A DNA stretch of 64,000 bases from Topomyia yanbarensis (lineage: Eukaryota > Arthropoda > Insecta > Diptera > Culicidae), in the NCBI RefSeq assembly GCF_030247195.1, contig NC_080672.1, positions 87,689,113-87,753,112 of the forward strand, in the 5' to 3' direction. The notes under the pieces are model-generated. The model had not been told where the DNA came from, did not search any database, and was given only the letters and a program-made list of their open reading frames with translations. Below are positions 21,885-31,580 of the stretch, piece after piece (position 1 is the stretch's first letter; every line of letters starts with the position of its first letter). A program made the position numbers and the translations under genes.

Positions 21885-22150
21885 ACAAAATCCTTGCTGT
21901 TATGCTAGCTGGTCAGATCTGGCCATAACGCAATTAGATTATCGTGGGACTTAAGGAAAGGTAAAAACCGTTTGTTAGGTGAAACCCTTTTATCAACTTC
22001 TGAACTGCCCATGATAGCATATTTGTCCCGTTTTCTATGGGATTCCCTATCTTTATGGGACTGATTTGCGATCATGGGCAGTGAATTCTTAATCTTATCA
22101 GTTAGAACACCGATTTTCTTGCCATAGGAACAGATCCCTTTCCAAATCAT
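21885..22150 (-). pseudogene. Mariner-like transposase fragment
   Basis: The minus strand encodes KRFLPFLKSHDNLIALWPDL, then TS*HNSKDF. This matches the block around the second catalytic Asp of DD37E-type transposases, which in the intact copy at 59445 reads KRLLPFLQQHDEAPLFWPDL and ASCHYSK. A stop follows within eight residues of the Asp, and the sequence abuts the end of the foldback at 21880. Only this block is recognisable; upstream residues are too decayed to place. Confidence 0.6.
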
Positions 22151-23844
22151 ATTTTTTTTGGAGAATTTCTAGGCGAAAACAAACTTTATTCTGCTAGAAA
22201 CTTTTAAAATCCCAGATAGGGATGTGCTTGAAATCGGTTTTCGCATAAGTTCCATCGTCGATCATGGTGATCGTTCGTCCACGTTTCGTCAGCACCTGGC
22301 CGTATAGCTATCGGATCCAGAATGTGATCGTTTTTGATGTTGGGTTGTTTGCTTGCTCGGTGATATATGTAGCTCTTTCGAAGACGGATTGGTCTCACAG
22401 TACAGCAATCAGTTTGTTCGGCATAGTGGCATAGGTCGTTGACGAATTAACCAAAGAACAATTATCCTAAGTAACTTCCTTGTGTGAATCAGATATGCAT
22501 TGGAACAAAAGTTGAGCCGGAAGTACCAACCCTATGAAACCTGTGAGATATGAGATTTCAATCAACAGACTAACGGCGGAGAAACTACGCTTTCAACAGA
22601 CTGTGGAATGTGGTTGAATCAACACTTGTACTTAGACTCGTGTTCTCTCATTTCTTTTTTGTGATTTTCCTGGAAATGCATACTCCAATTGGAACACTGG
22701 GCGGCATTTTTTCTATAGAACAATGGTAGCTAGATGTTCGCATTTCTGCGCAGGTTAACTACAAATCGGTGGCATCTTTAAAACGATAAACATTATATTG
22801 TTGACATTTTATGTTGGGGAAATACAAATAACTAACAAATATCTCGACAAATATAGCATTTTGGAAGATTCTTGTTAAATGCATTTTGATTTCAAATGAT
22901 ACTAAGAATCATATTCTGTAATAAAATTTCAGTTTTGTATGTCAACTAGTATGAAATTTAAGAACATGTATAAAGTTATTGTTAGAAAAACTTTTTTACC
23001 GATAAGATCTGGAATCACATTCAAAATATTTCTTACAAATTTAAAAAATGGGATGCTTGAAATCTAAATTTTTAATATAAATTTTTGTTTTTTGTGAAAA
23101 ATTACATAGCATTTTTTCAATGTATATTTTTTGCTTATAAAAGTCATTCCCTGTAACTCATTCTCAGATAGTTTTGCTGTTTAAAATACATTAATTGTGC
23201 AAAAATTTCGAAAGGTAATGCACGCAGAAACGTTTACGCCCTTTTGAAAAATTGCTCTTGTGTCAAAATATTGCAATTGACAGAGAAAATCACGGAGAGT
23301 CATAAACCGAACACAACTGCAAAGTTTCGTTCGAATCGACGATGGTCATATTTTGCGGTGGGCCGATTTCTCGTGAAACCCGGGGCTATTAAGACAGTGG
23401 GGGTAATTCAGACCCCCTTGATTTCTCGGAAAATCGTAACACTTTCTGACTGTCTTACATATCTGTAGAACCGCTGCTCTAAAACATAAATTTTTGCAGC
23501 TGAATCTAATTCTTTAGTTTTTTTTTAAGAGATACAGCGTGTTTCATTTTTTGCCATCCTAAAAGCAAAAATCACTGTATGGGTAAAACCGTGATTAAAG
23601 CAACAAATAAAAATTAAATAATATCAGGTAATTATTTTGGAAAGCTTGTGGCTCCTATTTTATGGAATATTTTTTGTTTAGGCAAAAACACAATTTTTTT
23701 TCGAGACACCCATCACTTTTATGCGAAATGAGCATACGGGGCTATTCGGACTCCCTATTCCATCAACCACCATTCAGCGGCTTGCTGATATGCACACGAT
23801 TGCACATGCTACTGCAAAGAAAATAAATGATGCGCCAATCTATT
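22151..23844. other. Intron-like sequence with repeat remnants
   Basis: A minus-strand frame at 22204-22398 has an ordinary composition (TWTNDHHDRRWNLCENRFQA) that looks protein-like, but I do not recognise it. One TCTCGACAAATAT end of MITE family 1 lies at 22842 without a visible partner. The phrases CGGGGCTATTAAGAC at 23381 and CGGGGCTATTCGGAC at 23737 suggest another dispersed repeat. The rest is unassigned. Confidence 0.4.
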
Positions 23845-24130
23845 TATTTATTCGTCAATCAATTGTAGACTACATTATACAAATATTAATTGCTTATATA
23901 CTATACTGTATACTATTCCTATGTACTATGATGCTGCAATGAGTTGAAAAACTGTTTTAAACTTGTTCGGGGCATGGTAAGGTCAATACTATCACAATGC
24001 TTGTTATACACAGCCATCATCTGGTTTAGTGGTCCGAATTTAGCATAATCTGTACAGTGATGACCTATCGCGAACAAATTTCTATTGCGTAATTGACGAG
24101 TAAGAGCATATAAATTTAATTTTGACAATA

Positions 24131-24400
24131 CACACCAAAAAAATCTGAATTTTATCGTTGACGTAATTGCAAACATGACACAATTCAACAAACCGTAATT
24201 TACGAAATGAAAGAACATTACCGTGTTCCATTTAATTTTACATGAAACATATACTTTACATGCGCAATGACTTAAAATTACAAGATTTACGAAACTAAAC
24301 GTCATGTAAAATTAAAATCAAACGTAAGAGTAAGTCATTTTTGATGCTCGTATATGTCATGGTCAGGAGACGTAAATTTACATTATTTTTTCTAGGTGTG
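24131..24400. mobile_element. 270-bp MITE with CACACC ends, TA target
   Basis: CACACCAAAAAAAT at the left faces the complement of CACACCTAGAAAAA at the right; both are flanked by TA (24129-24130 and 24401-24402). It splits the 3' part of the LINE: LINE sequence with recognisable C-terminal residues (YALTRQLRNRNLFAIGHHCT) lies below it. Confidence 0.75.
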
Positions 24401-27060
24401 TATGTAAGATGAGTCAATACGCTGCATGACGATATCGTTTAGAAACGAGATCATAGCATAGTCCCGGCGTTCTTTCGATGTTTGAATATCTATCAACATA
24501 CAACGTGCTTCATAAGATGGAAGAGGGAATGCTGTTCATCTTAACTTGCGTAGTGCATATAATAGAAACTGCTTTTGGATTGACTCAATTCTCACTTCGC
24601 GTTTTTTACGAATGGTGACCAAACAATACTACAATATTCTAAAATAGACCGAACATATGCTATGTAAAGAGTTACAATTGTATAAGGATCTTGAAAGTGA
24701 TATCCGAAGCGTTTTATAGAATTAAGCATATTACTAGCTCTATGAACAATTGTGTTGTAATGTTCCACAAATTTTAATTTTTTATCTAAGATAACTCCTA
24801 AATCTCTTATTTTATCGCATTTCTGAACGCTTCAATTACCTAATGTAATTGACATGGAGGCCGTGGTTTGTTTTCTGCTAAAAGTCATGAGATTACATTT
24901 TTTAACATTTAATTATAGTAAACATTTATAACATCATGTATAAAAGATTTGTGTTTCATTGTGAAAAACATTATCGTTATTATTATTGCTAATTTCTAAA
25001 AATACCTTCATATTATCCGCATATATGAGAATTTTAATGTTTTTTTTAAAATAAGGGAGATGTCGTTGACATATAAAATGAAAAGAAGAGGTCCTAGGTG
25101 TGAACCTTGAGGAACCCCCGAAGTAACTTTAACTATATCAGATTTCATCTCATAGAATTTTACTATTTGCTGGCGATCTGTTAAATACGACTTAATCCAA
25201 ATGAGGAGTCTCATCTCGATTCCCAATTTTTCAAGTGTGAAAATTAACATTGGAATGTCCAGTTTATCGAAAGCTTTGCTGAAGTCAGTGTAAAGAGCTT
25301 CTATATGATTTCCTTTATCCATGGCATTTAACGAGTAATCAGGCATTGCATTTATCGCTCATATGAGTAAATGTGCCCGGATAGTTTGCTACTGCGACAA
25401 TAAAAACTCACATTTTCACACGAAAAGTTATTGGCACTCACACAACTTCTCCGGATAAATACAACGTGTTATTTCTCCGGATAAATTAAACAGCCGGAGA
25501 ATGAGTGAATGAGTTTTTCACGGTATCTTTTCTTCGCTCGCTGCTTTCCTGCCGTTATTCCAAAACACGAAAAAACAAGTCTATCATTTTTCTTTGCCGC
25601 TTTTCTTTGTAATTAAGTGTATTTTTTTAAGTTTTTATTGATTTCCACGAAATTAAAATTTTATCACCTTCTCCGGTGAGAAGGAAAAAGTCAAATAAAT
25701 TTTATCCGGAAAATCATTCTCATGCTATTTGTGGAGACGGAGAATTTTGCGACTCATCTTATCTCGGAAAAGTTGGACATCGGATAAGTTTCTTTTCGCG
25801 TGAGTGAGAGAGAATTACAATGCCTGCGAGTAATCAACAAATTCTAAAAAGTTTGTACTAGTTGAACGGCCGTCAAAAAGCCCATGTTGCGAATTTGTTA
25901 TTTTATGTCTGACTTGGTTGGAAATGTTTATATTTATGATCAATTCGAAAAGATTGAGAAAGTAAGACAGAATGCGATACACGATAATTGCGAATATCAG
26001 ATTTTTTACCCGATTTATAAATAGGTATTAAAAAAGATTTTTCCCAATCTTTTGAGAAAATACCAGATTCTAGTGACTTATTGAACAGCCAGAATAAAGG
26101 TGACGTGAGCTCAGTTGCTAAATTCTTTATGAAAGCAGGTGGAATTCCATCCGGTCTTGAGCCTTTAGTGGCATCTAGATCATTGAGACCAGACAATATA
26201 TCTTGAACATTAATGTGACTGACACCAACATCCCTTGAATGATCAGGAAAATAAGAAAAATATTCAGTCACGATCGTTGTCTGAAAAGTTAGAATGAGTT
26301 TCTTAAAAAAATGTTGCGAAGAGATTACAAATATCTTTTGAAGTTTCACCCTCTTTCCCATTTAAAGACATTTTTGACTGGAAGTTGCATGAATTCAACT
26401 TAGTTTTAATGTAAATTAAAAAGTTTTTTGGGCATGACTTGATCTCATTTTCAGTTTTTGCCTTATATACAGTTAGTGCCGAAGAAATAGCCAAAGTTAG
26501 TTGGTTACGAATGTTGAGGTATTTTTCCAAATTATCCTAATTGTTGTGTTTCTTGTAAATTTAGTGAGCTATTTGCTTCCGATTTTTCAAATTAATAATT
26601 TCCTTGTTGAACCAAACTGGATTTTTGGATGCATGATTTCGTCGTTTTTTCGTGAGTGGAACTTCCTCTTGTATTATTTGCCATAAAATATTATAAAACA
26701 TCTCCACTGCACATTCAATGTTCTCTTGATTTTTTAAGAGGGACTGCCAATTATCATTGCTTAATTTATATATAAGATTTTCATAATTTGCTTTTCTATA
26801 ATCGAAGACGTCCTCGAAGTTACAATCAATGGAATTATGATTCTTGTGCACAAAAATAGAGAATTATATTGCTGTGTGAAACGTTAATTTTTTCATAAGG
26901 GAGAATGAGATTCATCAACACAGAAATCTTCATTAATGTTTGTTAATAGCAGATCTAAATAACGATTGTGTTGATTTTTTATATGGTTTATTTGATTGAG
27001 TCCAGGCAATGCAATTTTCTCAAACATATATTGTAATGTTTCGTTTTCACCAACGACAGG
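24401..27060 (-). pseudogene. LINE ORF2 reverse transcriptase (Jockey-like), frameshifted
   Basis: Readable blocks in order are: GLNQINHIKNQHNRYLDLLL (endonuclease end, about 26960); the linker frames at 26303-26851; DATKGSRPDGIPPAFIKNLA and KSFLIPIYKSGKKSDIRNYR (RT blocks 1-2, 26000-26200); and SQHGLFDGRSTSTNFLEFVD just before the hAT insertion. After the insertion come YTDFSKAFDKLD with the first catalytic Asp, SYLTDRQQIVKF, SGVPQGSHLGPLLFILYVND (25008-25346), then YADNMKVFLEI, where the family has YADD. KIRDLGVILDKKLKFVEHYN and RSILEYCSIVWSPF (24600-24830) follow. The D-to-N change in YADD and several frameshifts make it inactive. Its likely original role was target-primed reverse transcription. 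Confidence 0.8.
25340..25826. mobile_element. 487-bp hAT-like MITE with exact 8-bp target duplication
   Basis: CAGGCATTG at 25340 and CAATGCCTG at 25826 are inverted ends, and CGAGTAAT is duplicated on both sides (25332-25339 and 25827-25834). An 8-bp duplication and CAG-type termini fit the hAT superfamily. The interior is not coding but contains CTCCGGATAAA words repeated in both orientations. Removing it joins the LINE frame as VDYS|LNAMDKG, so the insertion is precise. Confidence 0.85.
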
Positions 27061-27280
27061 AAGTAGAATGTTTTCATTTTTTTGCTTTTATCTTTTCGGT
27101 CGTTTTAAAGGGTAAAATGAAAAATCGTGCGAAAAAACTTTTCCTATACCATTCTAATTCTACAATAAATGAAAGTAAATTGAAATCGCATTGAGATGTT
27201 GAAATTTCTTGTTCATAACAAAACAAGCATTCAGATGTGCCGAAGAAAAATAAATAAACACAAAAAAACAATAAAATTTA

Positions 27281-27613
27281 GGAGCGGGCATAGCGTAGTT
27301 GGTAAAACGATTGCCTTATACGCAGCCCACTTGGGTGTGATTCCCATTCCCACACATCCCGATCAAAATGAAATTACAAGATTGTAACAGAATGCAATTT
27401 TCGTAACAAATTGTGTTATAAATTTGGTCTCGTTAGTAGTTAAAATAACAGAAAATTATAACAAGTAGCAACGGGTGATATAGTTTTGAAATATTCTTGT
27501 TATGTATTTCTGATCGGGATAGGGTTAGAAATTTTTCTCAAGAGAATTTTTTAACCCGGAAAAAGAGGCGAATATGCCTTAGACTTAAAACCTTTATAAT
27601 CAAAATAAAATTA
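27281..27613 (+). mobile_element. tRNA-derived SINE (Feilai-like), copy 1, split by a MITE
   Basis: GGGCATAGCGTAGTTGG holds an RNA polymerase III A box. A degraded B box follows (GTGTGATTCCC). After the MITE the body resumes with AGGGTTAGAAATTTTTC, then GAAAAAGAGGCGAATATG and CTTTATAATCAAAATAAAA. It is the same structure as the copy at 40971. The Feilai name is from memory of Aedes SINEs and should be confirmed. Confidence 0.7.
27358..27518. mobile_element. 161-bp MITE with CCCGATCA ends inside a SINE
   Basis: CCCGATCAAAATGAAATTAC faces an inverted right end finishing TTTCTGATCGGG. A two-base AT is present on each side (27356-27357 and 27519-27520), and SINE sequence is contiguous once it is removed. 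No coding capacity. Confidence 0.75.
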
Positions 27614-28131
27614 ACAACAAAATTTTATGTCTTATTTGACAAACATAACCTGAAACTAAAATTTAAATTTGAAGCTGACGTTAAAATGTTGTTTCGTTTT
27701 TCTGTTTTTTTTTATTTTTGACTTTGTTCATACTCCTAAAATGCTTTCTGAGCTTGAATCACTAACAGACCTGCTATAGAGGAATTCGTGATCGACCATC
27801 TTCGAATCCTACGTAACTTTACACGTTTCACCGGCATGGAAGACTAAACATTTTCCGCAGTTCATTTTTACTCAACAGCAATTTCTAAAAGGGTGTAGTT
27901 TGTACATGCAGCATTTTCCAATAATTTTTTTTTATCGATTATCATATATTATACCATACGAAAAAGTTTTTGTGGCAGGGAATGAATGATTTTTCGCCCA
28001 AAATGTATACTGAAAAAGTGACATTTTTTAAAAAATCTAAAATTTATGTTAAAAACTTAAATTACAATAAATCCCATTTTTTATGTTTTGTTAAAAAAGC
28101 CTGAAGAGAAAGAAAAAAAGTAAAAATATAA
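27614..28131. other. AT-rich sequence between SINEs, nothing recognised
   Basis: No frame with motifs. Long A/T-rich runs, for example around 27925-28060. Probably decayed repeat or intron DNA. Confidence 0.4.
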
Positions 28132-28265
28132 GGGGCGCATATAGCGTAGTTTGTAAATCGATTGCATTGCATACAGCTCACCTGGGTTCGATTCCCAAAC
28201 TCCGCACATAGGGTTAAAATTTTTTATTTTTCTGACAATGACATTAAGGTTAGAATCTTTATAGT
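28132..28265 (+). mobile_element. tRNA-derived SINE (Feilai-like), copy 2
   Basis: The head GCATATAGCGTAGTTTG (A box) and a perfect B box GGTTCGATTCC near 28183 are clear. CCGCACATAGGGTTAAAATT follows. The body is diverged, with ACATTAAGGTTAGAATC and a fading tail. An A-rich stretch precedes it. Confidence 0.7.
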
Positions 28266-28714
28266 CATCGTAATAGACTCTCTAAAAATTAGCAGATAGA
28301 AAACAGTTGGAATCGGATTCAAGAATGGTGTAATTTGTCGAACTTTTACCCAATATCTAAATATGGACCGTGTTAAGAAATGATCCAGCTGTGGCTGTGG
28401 TAGCCAAAGGATGTTATCACAAAATGCTTAAGAGGTTATATATGTTAAGATTCGCGAAATAAGGGAAAATTTGAATTTTTGTAAATTTATGTAGCTATAT
28501 TCTTATGAAATAATTATTATACGTCTGGCGTAGTACAATGTCCAATTTGCAAAATCCACTTGAAAACATGAAAAAAATATTAAAAATTGCCGAATTTATA
28601 ACAATTTCCGCAAAACGCGTTTTTTTTCAAAGAGGTTTGCTGTGAATACGATTCCAGTCCAACAGCTCAAGTGAAAGCATAAAACTAAAAAAAATTCATT
28701 AGTATAGATACAAG

Positions 28715-28872
28715 TGGTGTCCTTGAACAATTCGTTGAAAAAAAAATCTTGTTGTTGGAAACGGGAACGATTTTTCCAAAAAAATCCACTATTTTCACCT
28801 GAAAAAAAAATTATTAAAAAAATCATCATTGATATGAAAATTATGACGAAAAAATGGAATCGTTCAAGGACA
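28715..28872. repeat. Inverted-repeat segment, possible small MITE
   Basis: GTGTCCTTGAACAATTC at the left and GAATCGTTCAAGGACAC at the right are inverted with one difference. The A-rich and T-rich interior could also pair. The 136-codon ORF from 28714 crosses this structure and is judged to be chance. Confidence 0.5.
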
Positions 28873-29640
28873 CGGCAGTTAAATTACGAACAATTTAAAA
28901 AAAGATTAAGGTCGGTTGAAAACTTTGTCGGCAATCGTAGTCACCGCAAAGACGTTTTTGGAAAACATGATTTCGAGATAATCGCTTTTAAAGTTTCAAG
29001 TATAAGCTACGCCTCCGTAAGGGAGCAAAATGAAAAACGCTATAACTTTGCGACTAGTGCTCCGATCTCTATACAAATTTTAGATAACATTCTTAAGAAC
29101 CTAATCTTTAAGATAGAGGAATAATTTTTTTTTTCGATTTTTTGACTGACCTCAACATATGAAACCCCTTAAAAACGCTTCGCTTTAAGAATTGAGGGCC
29201 CCAAAGTCTTGAAGTCCCTGGACGCAACCCAAAGTGTAAATGCATTAAGTCTGAATTTTATCGGGCTAAGTCACACTGTCAGTAGATCTTTTTCAACTGA
29301 GTTACCATGCTTTAAAGTCACTGTTGTTATTTTAATGTTTTTAATGGCCCTGCTACTGTCCATAACTCAAGAAGCTTCGTTTTGCTCCACCTTTTTGCCA
29401 CAATGTAAAATTTCACCCGAAATCGCTCACCCATGCCGGACCAGGCGGTAGCCAAACACGAACCTTTCAGTTAAAACGGCACCGCAGCCCAACCTGAGGC
29501 ATATAAATAATAGTACAAGCGAAAGCGCAGAACCGCACATGAAAAAAAAAAACTGCAAACTACCCGAACATGATACAATTTTGACAGCTTTAATTACGTT
29601 CCGCAATCTGTCCGTTATTTACATTAAAAATTTTCCACGG
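28873..29640. other. AT-rich sequence, no gene supported
   Basis: The continuation of the 136-codon frame (to 29124) has no recognisable domain. Text such as CATGATTTCGAGATAATCGC reads like a dispersed mosquito repeat. The stretch 29200-29450 also lacks motifs. Confidence 0.4.
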
Positions 29641-30880
29641 ATTTCGCTCCGGTTTGCTTTGCTGAAGTGGACGAGGATCCCCAACGCCAACACCGCGGTC
29701 TTTCGGAGTCGTCACGTCACTCGGTCAACTCGACACGGCCAGTCACCATTCCAGCTCTGTACCTAGAGCCGTTGTGAAGCTCCCCTCGGATGGACCCACG
29801 ATTCCCATCCATATCGAACAACAACAACATCAGCGATGTTGGAGCTTTACACGCGACCATCAATTTTGCGGCGCCCCGCCGGAAAAGTAGTGGCGATCAT
29901 CTTCGAAATCGCAATTATGTCATTCGGAGTGCCCTCGCTCGCACCACCGGTTCGCTGGTTGGTTTACCGGGCGCCGGATTGTGGCTGCATTTTTCTACTG
30001 CAATTGATGCATTCGAATTGGCGCAATAACGGTACACCACGGTAATGTGCCGAAACGAATACGCAGCGCCCCCGCATAACGGGTGATGGACGACTTGAAT
30101 CTGTAACGAATCGTAATAGTTTGAAGATTGTTCCACATCTCTCAAGTCAAAGCGAGTAAAGTAAAGCTTTTTAGTCAGACTTGTGATTCTGATGAGGTGC
30201 AATCCTGTCCTCGCGCTAATGCACACAAGCTTACCCGGCCCTACCTTCGGCTTGAACTTAGTTCGAATAAAAAGCGCGAACGAAGCAAATTTTTAACATC
30301 TCAGAAATCCATTATCTTCAGTTCAAAACAGCTACTTTCGAATCACAACAGGCGGAACTGAAAAAAAAGTTCCGCCACAAATTGACAGCCGAAATAGCGC
30401 CTTGCCTAGTAGCCGCTGCTGGTAATCGTAATCGCGCAACTAGATTCGGTGGGTGGTACGACATGGTACGAAAAAAAATCACCCATTTGCATGCGCATCG
30501 ACATAACAACAAATTTCGATGTTGCGGCTACCGCACAGTAACAAGCCTTTCCCGCAATAGCAATCAAATGTGGCGGCGCCTGGTAGCAGAGCAGCAGTGA
30601 AGAGGGAGGCCACTTCGGACCCAGCTTAATTATGATGTTTGTAAATAATTAAGCATCATTATGGGATGGGTTTTTGCAGGCCTGCGCAAGTGCTCTGATG
30701 GTTGCTGGAAATCAACTGCCATTACTCTCACTTGTGCTGTCTGTCGAAGCTTCGGGAGAGGATGATGTGTCTATGTGTGTGCCGAATCGTGGGATCGGTT
30801 CAGGTGTTCAGGTTGCGTGATCCGTAGTTACCCTCCGGGGGTGGTTGTGGCCGGAGGGAACTTGCGATAAAAATGCACAC
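29641..30880. other. Unique GC-richer island
   Basis: Higher complexity and GC than its surroundings, with no inverted repeats or transposase and RT motifs. ORFs of 60-100 codons occur in several overlapping frames, as expected when GC rises; none shows a domain. A frame at 30680-30830 is preceded by TTTTTGCAG but has a weak pyrimidine tract. It is best regarded as candidate cis-regulatory or intronic DNA of the host gene. Confidence 0.4.
30627..30662. promoter_or_regulatory. Candidate forkhead plus homeodomain site cluster
   Basis: TAATTATGATGTTTGTAAAT then AATTAAGCATCATTAT includes TGTTTGTAAATA, which fits a forkhead-type site. It also has four or more ATTA/TAAT homeodomain cores, and the outer ATGATG and CATCAT are inverted. 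Motif matches of this length arise by chance in AT-rich DNA; the location in a GC-richer unique island is the reason for listing it. Confidence 0.25.
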
Positions 30881-31410
30881 AAAGGCCATATCAGAACCCT
30901 ATGAAACTAATTGAACTTTAAGCTTGCATATAAAACCGGATAAAGCGGAGGTTACGTACATGTTCGTTTTGTTGAGAGGCATCCTGGAGCGAGTTGACCA
31001 TTGGGTCGCCGTCGCCGATCCAGTCCAATTGTCGAATGTTGAAGTGAAAGGCGGAGATTGGACACTTTCAAATTGGGATCGTGTGACCACGAAAAGTTTT
31101 GCTTCGTGAACTGCGACCTGCGCTGGGGACGGCTTGTTGTATGTACCTGTACAGTCGTTTTAATCGGTTGCGAAAGGATCAGATTACAAGTTCTTTAATT
31201 GCGGATAATATACCGATTCAGCTGTTGCGATGTTGTTGATTTTTGGAAAGTGTGCGAAAAAAATATTTTTATGGCGCCTGCACTGTCAGTTTCGAAAGCT
31301 GGTTCTCAGCTATTAATTTCGAGTAGCAAGGAGTGCATCTGATGAAATTTTCAATACCAAAACAAAATTTCAGTGTTCCCCATCAAAAAGGTAAAAATAG
31401 CCCCTATGTT

Positions 31411-31580
31411 AGCTAAGCATAGCGTGGTTGTTAAATCATTTACCTTTTAAATGGTTCACCTGGATTCGATTCCTAGTGCCGCACATATGGATAGAGATTT
31501 TTTTTGCAAAAATTTTCTATCCAGAAAAAAACGCAAATGGCCCTAAAGTTAAAAACCTCTTTAATCAAAACACAAAAACA
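31411..31580 (+). mobile_element. tRNA-derived SINE (Feilai-like), copy 3
   Basis: GCATAGCGTGGTTGTTAAAT, a B box GATTCGATTCC and GCCGCACATATGGATAGAGA are followed by ACGCAAATGGCCCTAAAGTT and TTTAATCAAAACACAAAAAC. This matches head, body and tail of the copy at 40971 with more divergence. Confidence 0.7.

Larger units (their letters stand above)
23845..27065 (-). mobile_element. Jockey-type non-LTR retrotransposon, 5'-truncated and inactive
   Basis: On the minus strand, reading from about 27065 downwards, the order is the end of the endonuclease, a linker, reverse transcriptase, C-terminal domain, and an AATAAATAAATA-type tail near 23845. Two MITEs (24131-24400 and 25340-25826) interrupt it. 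The endonuclease start and ORF1 are missing, so this is a typical 5'-truncated insertion. A clear target-site duplication was not identified. Confidence 0.75.

Noticed and set aside
28714..29124. 136-codon ORF
   Set aside because: It crosses an inverted repeat, is Lys/Asn/Ile-rich as expected from AT-rich DNA, and has no recognisable domain.
30680..30835. Possible internal exon after TTTTTGCAG
   Set aside because: The pyrimidine tract is short and interrupted by purines, no good donor follows in frame, and the peptide has no features.
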